From a virus, in the IMG/VR virus record IMGVR_UViG_3300049847_000060, positions 1 through 34,671 of that record: a DNA stretch of 34,671 nt. One strand, 5' to 3'. This document shows, one piece after another, positions 8,405 through 15,719 of the stretch (positions are counted from its first letter, which is position 1; the number at the start of each line of letters is the position of its first letter). The notes under the pieces are model-generated. The model was not told where the DNA came from and searched no databases. It saw only the letters and a list, made by a program, of their open reading frames with translations. A program made the translations under genes and the position numbers.

Positions 8405-10103
8405 GGATAGCTTTACTCCGCCAAAAGAGGTCAGAGATGCTGCAAAGCGTGGCCTTGAGCTAAGAGAAAAGCACAACCGAGGTGGAACTGCCGTCGGTGT
8501 GGCTAGGGCTAGAGACCTATCTAATGGCAAAGGCATTCCGATTGAGACGATCAACAGAATGCTGTCTTATTTTGCTCGCCATGAAGTAGACAAAAAAGGC
8601 GAGGGCTGGGGCGTCGATAGTGCTGGCTACATAGCATGGTTGCTATGGGGTGGAGACGCTGGCAGGGCTTGGGCTACTAGAATAAAAAATGACTACGAAA
8701 AAAAGGAAAAAGCAAACATGGCTGAGTTAGCACACTCGTATGCAGCGATTACCAAGTCAGAGAAACAAGAAGACGGAACCCTAAAGGTCTATGGCAAGGC
8801 TACCGATGATTCATTGGACATCGACAGCCAGATTTGCGACCCTACATGGCTAAAGGATGCCATGCCAGATTGGTTCACTTCTGGCGGTAACATCCGTGAA
8901 CAGCACTCAAACATCGCTGCTGGTGTGGCTACCGATTACGAGGAAAAGGCAGACGGGCACTATATCACTGCTCTAGTTGTTGACCCTGTGTCGGTCAAAA
9001 AAGTGGAGACAGGCGTGCTCAAGGGTTTCTCGATTGGTATTCGTGGGCCTAGAGTTGTAAGAGATGACAAGGCCGCTAATGGTCGAATCATCGACGGGCA
9101 AATTGTCGAGGTTTCGCTAGTTGACAGACCAGCAAACCCAAACGCAAAACTTATGCTAGCGAAGGCAGCAGAAAGCGGTGAACTAATGGCAGTAGAGCAG
9201 AAGGGTGTGCCAACCCCTGCAGAAGTATTCGCATCCCTGAACAAGTCAGACGATGCAGAGGTCGAAGCTCCAGCTGAGACCCCAGAGGCTGAGGAAGTTT
9301 TGGTCGAGAATGTTCCAGCTGACCAGCCAGCCGAGGCGGAGTTGCTAAACACCGCTAAGTCATTCCTAGCTACCCTAAACAAGTTTGACCAAGCAACCTA
9401 TGATGCTGCCCGAATTGCTCTATCTGAGCTAATCGTGGTCGAGGCAAAAGAGATGGCTACCGATGGTCACAGCGAGAAGGAATCAATCGAAGAACTGCTT
9501 GATTCAGTGAAGCACCTTTTCCGCTGGTATGAAGGCGAAGTCGCAAATGGCGAAGTTGCTAACCCAGTAGTCGAGCACGAAATTGTGCCAGATTCAGAGG
9601 CAACTGAAATCTTGCTATCAGCAGATGGCGAAGATGTGCCGGCCGAAGGCGATTCAATGGACGACAAGATGTGCGACAAGTGTGGCGAAGCTATGAAGCT
9701 TTGCAAGTGTGACAAGTCAGATGACGAGGTTGCTGCTGAAAAGTCAGCAGACCTTGATGAGACGATCGTCAACTCAATTTTGGAAAAGGCAATTACAAGT
9801 GCTAAGGCATCTGTTATGGCTGAGCTCGAAATCCTGAAGTCAGCAAAAGAGGCTGCAGAGCAGGAACTCGAATCAACCAAAGCAAGTCTGGCAGATGCTT
9901 TGACCAAGACCGTCGCAGGTGGGCCGAGCCGTCTGGCAAAAGCCGCTAGTGACGAAACCAAAACAAATGATTTGCTACAAAAAGCTGCAGCTTATCGAGT
10001 GAAGGCAGACTCTACTACCGACCGTCAGCTTGCTGAGGGTTACATGGAGATTGCTGCTGACCTTGAGGCTAAAGCTCTAAAGAACGGAAAGGTTCTAGAC
10101 TAA
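8397..10103 (+). CDS. Prohead protease with N-terminal accessory domain and C-terminal scaffold
   Basis: 568 residues, three parts. Residues 1-100 are a conserved phage domain of unknown function (RRGTAVGVARARDLSNG-like stretch, RHEVDKKGEGWG, AWLLWGGDAG). Residues 110-250 are an XkdF/HK97-like serine protease: REQH (167-170), GFSIG (211-215) and VEVSLVDRPANP (237-248). Residues 260-568 are acidic with a coiled coil near 455-515, as expected for scaffold. Inside the scaffold are CDKC (426-429) and CKC (436-438), a possible zinc knuckle. An internal ATG at 8718 with AAAGGA upstream could start a shorter protease form lacking the first domain. The major capsid gene follows with a TAATG overlap. 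Confidence 0.82.
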   Translation: MNKDSFTPPKEVRDAAKRGLELREKHNRGGTAVGVARARDLSNGKGIPIETINRMLSYFARHEVDKKGEGWGVDSAGYIAWLLWGGDAGRAWATRIKNDYEKKEKANMAELAHSYAAITKSEKQEDGTLKVYGKATDDSLDIDSQICDPTWLKDAMPDWFTSGGNIREQHSNIAAGVATDYEEKADGHYITALVVDPVSVKKVETGVLKGFSIGIRGPRVVRDDKAANGRIIDGQIVEVSLVDRPANPNAKLMLAKAAESGELMAVEQKGVPTPAEVFASLNKSDDAEVEAPAETPEAEEVLVENVPADQPAEAELLNTAKSFLATLNKFDQATYDAARIALSELIVVEAKEMATDGHSEKESIEELLDSVKHLFRWYEGEVANGEVANPVVEHEIVPDSEATEILLSADGEDVPAEGDSMDDKMCDKCGEAMKLCKCDKSDDEVAAEKSADLDETIVNSILEKAITSAKASVMAELEILKSAKEAAEQELESTKASLADALTKTVAGGPSRLAKAASDETKTNDLLQKAAAYRVKADSTTDRQLAEGYMEIAADLEAKALKNGKVLD

Positions 10104-11743
10104 TGGAAACTCCAAAAGCATCAGACCTGTTCGGCGATCTATCAGCTAAAAAAGCTGCAGAGCGCATGGAACAGTTTCAGGGCGAACTAAACAAGTCGTT
10201 CGCTAACGCATCGTCAGTGCCTGGTCAGGCTCCAAGCTCAGACCCAGCACGCACCCTTGAGACCCTAGTTGCTAACAAGTCACTAGCTCCAGAGGCTCTT
10301 GGTGCCTTGAACTCAGCTCTTGCTGCACAGCGTTCAGCTTCAGCAGACCTAATCAAGGACATCACCCTAAGCAACCCGCTATCAACTTCATTCGCTCAGT
10401 TTGACCTTGAAGCACCAGCTAAGCTACTAACCCCTCGCCCAACCCCAATCCGTAACAAGATTGCTCGCAAGAAGGGTGTTGGAACTAGCCACCGTATCAA
10501 GAAGATTACTGGTTACACTGGTACTGGCACTGGCGGTCAGGGCAACATCTGGCCTGGTATCACCGAATCAACTACCAACGCTTTCGGTTCAATCAACTAC
10601 GAGCGTGGCCCGAAGATTAGCTACACCGCTGAAGATGCGATTTTCCCTTACTTCAGCTACTCGCTATCTGACAGCGTTTCATTCGACGCAAACTTCTCAG
10701 GTCTTGGCTACCAAGACTTGCGTCAGCTATCAAGCACCAGCACTCTATACGCAACCATGCTTATGGAAGAGCGCATGATGCTAATGGCTCGTGGAACTGC
10801 TTCAGGTCTATCAGGTGCTCTTGCTGCTCCAACCTTCACCCTAACCGCTGCTTCAGCTGGTGCAGGTCAGGTTGCTCTAGCAAACGCAACTTACTATGTT
10901 TACATCACTGCTGATGCAGGTGCTTTCGGTGAATCAGTGCTATCAAGCGTTGTTTCACAGGCAACCACTTCACAGCTACTAAACATCACCATTACCGTTC
11001 CTTCAGCTGGTGCTCTTGGCTACAAGGTCTATGTTGGAACTTCAACTGGTGCAGCTAACGCTCACTATGTTGGCCGTATCTCAGGAACAACTGGAACTCT
11101 TCAGGGTGCAGCTTCAACCAACACCCTTGGCGACAACCTAGTGTTCAACACCACTGGAACCTTGGCTTCAACCATTACTGGTGACACCTCGGCTTACGCA
11201 ACTGGTTACGACGGCATCATCCCTCAGATTGTTGCTGGCGGAACTGTCAACAGCATCAACAGCACATTCTCGACTAGCAACCCAGGTGTTGAATTCCAGA
11301 AGGTATTCAGCGACCTTTACAACTCAGTAAAGGCTGACCCAGACGAGATTTTCTTGAACGGTGCTGACCGCAAGCAGTTGTCAGATGCGATCAAGAACGG
11401 CTCAACCGCTAACTACCGTCTGAACCTAACTCAGACCGAAGCTGGCGACTATGTCGGTGGTGCAGTTATCGGTGGTCTCTACAACGAGATTACTGGCAAG
11501 CTAGTTGACCTAACTGTTCACCCATGGCTACCACAGGGTGTTGCTCCAGTTATGAGCTACACCTTGCCAATTCCAGACACCGAGGTTTCGGATGTATGGG
11601 CTGCAGTTAACGTGCAGGACTACATGGGCATTCAGTGGCCTGTGACCCAGTTCGCATACGAGACCAGCACTTACTTCCGTGGAACTCTAGTTGGTTACGC
11701 ACCAGCTTGGAACGGTCTAGTTACTGGAATCAAGTCAGCCTAA
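10103..11743 (+). CDS. Major capsid protein, HK97-fold, with an inserted beta domain
   Basis: 546 residues. The N-terminal 100 residues are helical and probably removed by the protease; the body from about residue 110 shows HK97-type patterns ending in DVWAAVNVQDYMGIQWPVTQFAYETS-like P-domain strands. Residues about 230-345 (TFTLTAASAGAG, ANATYYVYITADAG, GALGYKVYVGTSTG) form an extra beta-sandwich, Ig/FN3-like, likely exposed on the capsid. Codons are strongly biased (AAC, TAC, GCT, GGT dominate) compared with early genes, consistent with high expression. It is followed by the best intrinsic terminator in the genome. Confidence 0.92.
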   Translation: METPKASDLFGDLSAKKAAERMEQFQGELNKSFANASSVPGQAPSSDPARTLETLVANKSLAPEALGALNSALAAQRSASADLIKDITLSNPLSTSFAQFDLEAPAKLLTPRPTPIRNKIARKKGVGTSHRIKKITGYTGTGTGGQGNIWPGITESTTNAFGSINYERGPKISYTAEDAIFPYFSYSLSDSVSFDANFSGLGYQDLRQLSSTSTLYATMLMEERMMLMARGTASGLSGALAAPTFTLTAASAGAGQVALANATYYVYITADAGAFGESVLSSVVSQATTSQLLNITITVPSAGALGYKVYVGTSTGAANAHYVGRISGTTGTLQGAASTNTLGDNLVFNTTGTLASTITGDTSAYATGYDGIIPQIVAGGTVNSINSTFSTSNPGVEFQKVFSDLYNSVKADPDEIFLNGADRKQLSDAIKNGSTANYRLNLTQTEAGDYVGGAVIGGLYNEITGKLVDLTVHPWLPQGVAPVMSYTLPIPDTEVSDVWAAVNVQDYMGIQWPVTQFAYETSTYFRGTLVGYAPAWNGLVTGIKSA

Positions 11744-11760
11744 TAACATAGGCAAGTGAG

Positions 11761-11799
11761 GGGGCAGGGTTGCCAGAAATGATGACCCTGCCCCTTTTC
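11761..11799 (+). terminator. Rho-independent terminator after the major capsid gene
   Basis: A perfect 10-bp G+C-rich stem, GGGGCAGGGT (11761-11770) with ACCCTGCCCC (11785-11794), a 14-nt loop, and a TTTTCT tail. It lies 17 nt after the capsid stop and 21 nt before the next ATG. It probably lowers expression of the connector and tail genes relative to capsid rather than fully stopping transcription, because no clear promoter follows it. Confidence 0.88.
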
Positions 11800-11819
11800 T
11801 CAATCAACGGAAGGAAAAC

Positions 11820-12110
11820 ATGGCTAAGTTAGTTGGCCCGACTGGAGTTCGTGGCATCGATGTCACAACCGAGCGGGGAAAGCAGTCATACAACGCCGAC
11901 AAGAGCGGCTTCATAAATGTAGAAAATCCAAAGCACGCTCGTCAGGCGAAGGCAGAAGGATTTTTTGAAGCAGCCGCTTATTCAGGCATGGCAACTCAGG
12001 GCTATCCCTGCACTGGTTGCGGATTCAACTCAGTTTTCAAGGCTTACACCTGTTGGAAGTGTGAAACGGTAAACGACTTCAGAGAGGCTCAAAATGACAG
12101 TAGCGATTAG
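11820..12110 (+). CDS. Small zinc-ribbon protein downstream of capsid
   Basis: 96 residues. CTGC (64-67) and CWKC (78-81) form a two-knuckle zinc ribbon in the C-terminal half. The N-terminal part (GPTGVRGIDVTTERG, then NPKHARQAKAEGF) is a short alpha/beta unit. Similar small Cys4 proteins occur after the capsid gene in actinophages; their role is unknown to me. SD GGAAGG lies before ATG. The 3' end overlaps the connector gene by 17 nt. Confidence 0.72.
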   Translation: MAKLVGPTGVRGIDVTTERGKQSYNADKSGFINVENPKHARQAKAEGFFEAAAYSGMATQGYPCTGCGFNSVFKAYTCWKCETVNDFREAQNDSSD

Positions 12111-12987
12111 CCCAATCAAGAGACAGGTTAGCAAGCCTTACCTGACGCTACAGGAGTTCAAGAACGCACCAACAGCCCTAGACTATGGAAACCTAGTCGT
12201 CGGCGGAAATCAGGCCGCTCAGGATGCAGAGCTCTCTAACGCAATTCTTCGAGCATCAAGCTGGATTGACCAATATTGCCGACAAATCATCGGAGCTACC
12301 GTAGATGTTGAGCAGCAGAGAACTCGCATTCGTGCAGATGGAACTCTAAGAGTTCACCCGAAATTTTTCCCTATTGTCGCACTGACCGACTTTGCATGGG
12401 GCACAGACCCTAACAATTTGGTGTCTGCTCCAGATGTTTCGCTGTCATGGCTAGAAGAGCAGCAAATCGTGTTCCCCTATTCTTCGATGCCGACTAACTG
12501 GTCTAGCCAAGGGCCATTGTCTTTTGGTTTTCCATCGTCAGCTCGTGCTGAGGTTTATGTCAAATACAGCTACATAAATGGCTATGCAAACACTTTCCTA
12601 GAGACGATCGCCTCAGCAGGTTCGTCGGTGTTGCTGGTTGATGATGGTGCTGGAATCGTTCCGGGCGAAATGCTTACAATCTTCGATGGGGCTTCAACCG
12701 AGCGAGTTACCGTGGCTTCAACCTATGAATTTGGTTCGACCTCAGTGCCAGTGACTTCACCACTTCTTTACACACACGCCGTTGGCGTATCGGTAAGTGC
12801 TTTGCCAGCTGCCGTAAAAGAGGCGTGCATCCTAGTCACATCTGCTTACCTAAAAATTCGTGGCGATGCAAGCATGGTTATGGATGTCACAAGCAGACCG
12901 ACAACCCAGATTGATGGAGCAGGAAAAGTCGGAACAGACATTGCTCATGCTCAGCAGTTGCTTCAGCCATTCCGCAGGGTTCGCTAA
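12094..12987 (+). CDS. Head-tail connector (head completion/adaptor) protein
   Basis: 297 residues. Residues 15-75 are helical (LTLQEFKNAP, LSNAILRASSWIDQYCRQ), typical of gp6/gp15-like adaptor proteins that dock under the portal. The C-terminal part PAAVKEACILVTSAYLKIRGD is the second adaptor helix. Between them, residues about 85-230 form an enlarged beta region (VLLVDDGAGIVPGEMLTIFD and similar), absent from the smallest adaptors. SD GAGAGG lies inside the upstream gene. The start/stop overlap with the next gene (12987) is one base. Confidence 0.75.
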   Translation: MTVAISPIKRQVSKPYLTLQEFKNAPTALDYGNLVVGGNQAAQDAELSNAILRASSWIDQYCRQIIGATVDVEQQRTRIRADGTLRVHPKFFPIVALTDFAWGTDPNNLVSAPDVSLSWLEEQQIVFPYSSMPTNWSSQGPLSFGFPSSARAEVYVKYSYINGYANTFLETIASAGSSVLLVDDGAGIVPGEMLTIFDGASTERVTVASTYEFGSTSVPVTSPLLYTHAVGVSVSALPAAVKEACILVTSAYLKIRGDASMVMDVTSRPTTQIDGAGKVGTDIAHAQQLLQPFRRVR

Positions 12988-13475
12988 TGAGTAGACAGCA
13001 AGTTCGTCAAGCTGTAGGCGATTGGATTGCTGCTGCCAGCATCCCAAACCTCAATCAGATTTTTACGGCATTTCCTAAGCGAATAAATTTCCAAGCTAAC
13101 TCGACTGCTGGGCAAATGACCAGAGCTGCTGGAGTGGTCTACATCAGCCAAGAGACTGAAGGCCGTATCGCCGTCGGTGGTGCTTATTCAGGTTGGAAGA
13201 GATTGGATTACCAAGTCGAGTTCCAGATTTATTGCCATTCGCTTCAGAACTACGCTCAAGATGCCATGACTGACTTTGATGCGATCGTGGATGCAGTAAA
13301 GGACAAACTTAGGGCTGGAGGGCATAGACTTGGACTACCAACAGGTGATGTTATTTGGCAGGCTGCCGAGCCGGGCATTAGCGTGACTTATGGTGAACCA
13401 AAAACCAATGATGGCGGAGCGACTGAAATTTGGGCGGCCGTCAGCTTTCAAGTAACTCAAATGATTCAGAGCTAG
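12987..13475 (+). CDS. Tail terminator or neck protein
   Basis: 162 residues. The pattern is an N-terminal helix (RQQVRQAVGDWIAAA), beta strands, a central LDYQVEFQIYCHS strand, helix AQDAMTDFDAIVDAVKDKLRAGG, and C-terminal ATEIWAAVSFQVTQM. This is the fold order of lambda gpU/HK97 gp10-region neck and tail terminator proteins, which cap the tail at the head junction. It lies between the adaptor and the major tail protein, where a terminator is expected. Motif-level proof is not available. Confidence 0.65.
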   Translation: MSRQQVRQAVGDWIAAASIPNLNQIFTAFPKRINFQANSTAGQMTRAAGVVYISQETEGRIAVGGAYSGWKRLDYQVEFQIYCHSLQNYAQDAMTDFDAIVDAVKDKLRAGGHRLGLPTGDVIWQAAEPGISVTYGEPKTNDGGATEIWAAVSFQVTQMIQS

Positions 13476-13482
13476 GAACAAA

Positions 13483-13665
13483 ATGGCAACCTACATTTAT
13501 GAGGGCGAAACTGAAGTCGTTTTTCCGTCTATTGGCATTACCGTCAAGAGTGGCGAGACTTTTGAAGCTCCAGAGGGCTTTGCTGCTCAGGGTGTATCAA
13601 TCGCAAAGAATTCAACCAAGACAGCTAAAGTAGTTGTCGAAGAAACCGCAGAAGCAGGAGCATAA
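13483..13665 (+). CDS. Hypothetical small virion-region protein (60 aa)
   Basis: 60 residues with short beta strands (YIYEGETEVVFPSIG, VKSGETFEAPEGF) and an acidic Ala-rich end. Such small proteins that start with a strand and a GETFEAP-like turn occur before the major tail gene in several actinophages. No functional motif is visible. An AGGA SD lies 7 bases upstream; the stop is 2 nt before the major tail gene. Confidence 0.6.
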   Translation: MATYIYEGETEVVFPSIGITVKSGETFEAPEGFAAQGVSIAKNSTKTAKVVVEETAEAGA

Positions 13666-13667
13666 AA

Positions 13668-14654
13668 ATGTCAGTGCAAAACAGTGTTCGTTCCTATCTT
13701 GGAATCGCTAAAGAGACAACCCGTGGCACTGTAGTTGCCCCAACAGCTTTCATTCCTGTTGCTCAGGGCAAGTTCAAGCCTCAAGATGTAATTGACCCGC
13801 TATATGATGAAGGGCTTCGTGGCTCAATCGTCAAGGAATACGGCTACGTGCAGGGTCGCAAGCACTCAACCTTTGACTTTGGTGGAGCAGTATTCGCTGA
13901 CACATTTCCATGGGCACTTGCTGGGCTTCTTGGTTCAGTAGACACGACAGGTGCTTCAGCTCCATACACTCACACAATCAGCATCGAGAACAGCTCAGTT
14001 GCTGCTGCAGATGCTCAGCCAAGCGCATTTACTCTGACTGACTTCTACTCAGCTGCAGTTCGCTCTTATGCAGGCAGCATGATTCACGACGTCACTCTTT
14101 CGTTCAGTGCTGATGGCTTGCTTGAATACGATGCAAAGGCTGTCGGCTTCGCTTCGACAACTGTTTCGACACCAACTCCAAGCTTCAGCACGCTAACCCC
14201 TGTTCCAGTTTGGCAGGCTACCGTGACGATCGGCGGAACTTCAATCTCAAACACCGTAGATGGCAACATCCACATGAGTCGACCAGTGACTCCGATTTTC
14301 GGAATTAGCAACACTCAGAACCCATACTCGATTTTCTTGGGTGCTCTTGAGGTAAAGGGTCAGCTTAAGTTCGTGATGGAAGACGACACCCGTCTGACTG
14401 AATTTTTGAACAACACTCAGCCGGCTATTGCAATCGACTGGTCTAACGGTTCAGGTGCAACTGCTACCCAAATCAAGGCAACTCTAACCAAGGGTGCTTA
14501 CACCGTTGCTCAGATTGACCGCACTAAAGATTTCGTCGAGATTACCATTGACCTAACTGGCATCGCAAACACTACCGATGCAGGTTCAACTTCTGGATTC
14601 TCGCCAATCAAGTGGACTGTTAAGAACGCTGTAACTTCAGGCACTTACCAGTAA
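13668..14654 (+). CDS. Major tail (tube) protein
   Basis: 328 residues, mostly beta with a helix near residues 85-100, Thr/Ser/Gly-rich and with highly expressed codon use like the capsid gene. The start SVQNSVRSYLGIAKETTRGT resembles the opening of siphovirus tube proteins (GxxxETTxGT). The C-terminal half adds a beta domain with SGFSPIKWTV at the end. SD CAGGAG precedes the ATG. It is followed by a G+C-rich hairpin and then the tail assembly chaperone pair, which is the canonical order. Confidence 0.85.
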   Translation: MSVQNSVRSYLGIAKETTRGTVVAPTAFIPVAQGKFKPQDVIDPLYDEGLRGSIVKEYGYVQGRKHSTFDFGGAVFADTFPWALAGLLGSVDTTGASAPYTHTISIENSSVAAADAQPSAFTLTDFYSAAVRSYAGSMIHDVTLSFSADGLLEYDAKAVGFASTTVSTPTPSFSTLTPVPVWQATVTIGGTSISNTVDGNIHMSRPVTPIFGISNTQNPYSIFLGALEVKGQLKFVMEDDTRLTEFLNNTQPAIAIDWSNGSGATATQIKATLTKGAYTVAQIDRTKDFVEITIDLTGIANTTDAGSTSGFSPIKWTVKNAVTSGTYQ

Positions 14655-14660
14655 TAAGTT

Positions 14661-14709
14661 GCGGTGGGGGTGAACTCATGCGGGAGCCTTCCCCCGCCAC
14701 CCTCACCGC
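14661..14709 (+). terminator. G+C-rich stem structure after major tail gene (probable attenuator)
   Basis: GCGGTGGGGGTG (14661-14672) pairs with CACCCTCACCGC (14698-14709) with one mismatch, enclosing a smaller GCGGG (14680-14684)/CCCGC (14693-14697) hairpin. GTGGGGG can also pair with CCCCCGCC, giving an alternative. There is no U-tract after the stem, so it is not a textbook terminator. Its place after a highly expressed gene matches the capsid terminator, so 3'-end protection or partial termination is likely. Confidence 0.55.
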
Positions 14710-14743
14710 TTACAATTAGATAGGAAGGCAGGAAGGTAAAAAC

Positions 14744-15100
14744 ATGAGCAAGACAATCATTTTGCCAGTGAGCAAAGCAACCGTGACCTTGAAAGAGGTC
14801 AAGTCGTTCAAGCAGGGCGACCGTAAGAAAATCTACGAGGGCACAGACGACATCACTAACCGCATGGTCGGTGGCTGGGCAATCATTGAGAACACCCTAG
14901 CTTTGCTAATCGAAGATTGGTCATTGGAGCTACTACTGCCTAGCATCAAGCGAGAATCACTCGATGAGCTAGAGGCAGAAGACTTTGACACTTTGCAAGA
15001 AGAGGCTCAGGCTGCACTAGGGCTACTCTGGCCTAAGCTAACAAAGACGGCAGAGACTGATGCCGACCCAAAAGCGACTACCGCCGACTCCAACGGCTAA
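14744..15100 (+). CDS. Tail assembly chaperone, short form (gpG-like)
   Basis: 118 residues, acidic and helical (LKEVKSFKQGDRKKIYEG, ALLIEDWSLELLLPSIK). The position between the tube and tape-measure genes and the frameshift signal near its 3' end identify it as a lambda G analogue, which coats the tape measure during tail assembly. A strong AGGAAGG SD precedes the ATG. The stop is TAA at 15098-15100. The heptamer CCCAAAA at 15067-15073 lies 24 nt upstream of the stop in the correct phase. Confidence 0.88.
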   Translation: MSKTIILPVSKATVTLKEVKSFKQGDRKKIYEGTDDITNRMVGGWAIIENTLALLIEDWSLELLLPSIKRESLDELEAEDFDTLQEEAQAALGLLWPKLTKTAETDADPKATTADSNG

Positions 15101-15291
15101 AATGGGTATTGCAGGGCAATCAGAGACATGAAGACTTTGACTACCCAGACGAGCAGTGGATGTATTTCCTATTAGCGGAGAGATTCGGCTGGACACCCGC
15201 ACAAGTGGATGAACAACCAGCCGTGTTGATTGACTGGCTGCTTAGCATCGGAACGATCGTTGATGAAGTGAAAGCAGAAAGCTACAAATGA
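14744..15291 (+). CDS. Tail assembly chaperone, -1 frameshift fusion (gpGT-like)
   Basis: A -1 slip at C CCA AAA (15067-15073) joins 110 residues of the short form to 72 residues read from 15073 to 15288, giving about 182 residues. The downstream frame is open from 15061 (after TGA 15058-15060) to TGA 15289-15291 and has no good start of its own (only a TTG at 15109). It encodes an acidic, aromatic domain (EDFDYPDEQWMYFLLAERFGW), typical of T-domains that bind tail tube protein. The slip window is therefore only 40 nt and contains exactly one canonical slippery site. Confidence 0.88.
15067..15073 (+). promoter_or_regulatory. Programmed -1 ribosomal frameshift site CCCAAAA
   Basis: The heptamer fits X XXY YYZ (C CCA AAA) in the zero frame of the short chaperone, and both tRNAs can re-pair after the slip (CCC, AAA). 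It lies in the only 40-nt interval where a -1 shift can produce the fusion. I see no strong stem-loop just after it. Confidence 0.88.
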
Positions 15292-15716
15292 GCGTGACAG
15301 TCACCACCAACATTCCTGAAGTGCTAAATGCACTAGGTGTTGTTGGCGACAAGATGAATGCGGCTGCTCGTGATGCTCTAAAAAGAGTTGGGCAAGCTGT
15401 CGAGGCTCAGGCTGTAAAGAATGCCGACACGGGCAGTCACCCTAGGGGTCAAGGTCACATACCAGGAACGGGGCCCGGCCCCAACACAATGACCAGAACT
15501 CTAAAGCAGTCAATTCGCTCGGAGGATGTTGGCGGCTTTGGTGATTACAAACTGGTGGTCGGTGCTACGACTGAGTATGCAAGAGCTGTCGAAGAGGGCA
15601 GTCCTTTGTGGAAATCGGGAGTAAAATACCCTTATATGCGACCAGCTGCAGACAAAATCAGACCAGTCGCTTATCAGTTGTTCACTGATACCTTCGTTGC
15701 GAGATTGAAAGGCTAG
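15288..15716 (+). CDS. HK97 gp10-like/tail completion protein
   Basis: 142 residues. N-terminal helix (VLNALGVVGDKMNAAARDALKRVG), a flexible loop with GSHPRGQGHIPGTGPGP, then VGATTEYARAVEEGSP and KYPYMRPA near the end. These are the hallmarks of the HK97 gp10 family (neck or tail completion). The usual place is before the tube gene; here it sits between the chaperone and the tape measure. It overlaps the frameshift product stop by ATGA. Assignment is good at family level; precise role is less sure. Confidence 0.75.
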   Translation: MSVTVTTNIPEVLNALGVVGDKMNAAARDALKRVGQAVEAQAVKNADTGSHPRGQGHIPGTGPGPNTMTRTLKQSIRSEDVGGFGDYKLVVGATTEYARAVEEGSPLWKSGVKYPYMRPAADKIRPVAYQLFTDTFVARLKG

Positions 15717-15719
15717 GCA

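Noticed and set aside
8960-9382. Long open frames on the minus strand across the protease, portal and tail genes
   Set aside because: They are antiphase shadows of biased + strand codons: no SD, Ser/Ala-rich translations without domain features, and complete overlap with strong + strand genes.
15109-15291. Independent 60-residue gene starting at TTG 15109
   Set aside because: No SD, no good start, and the frame is joined to the upstream chaperone by a phased CCCAAAA heptamer.
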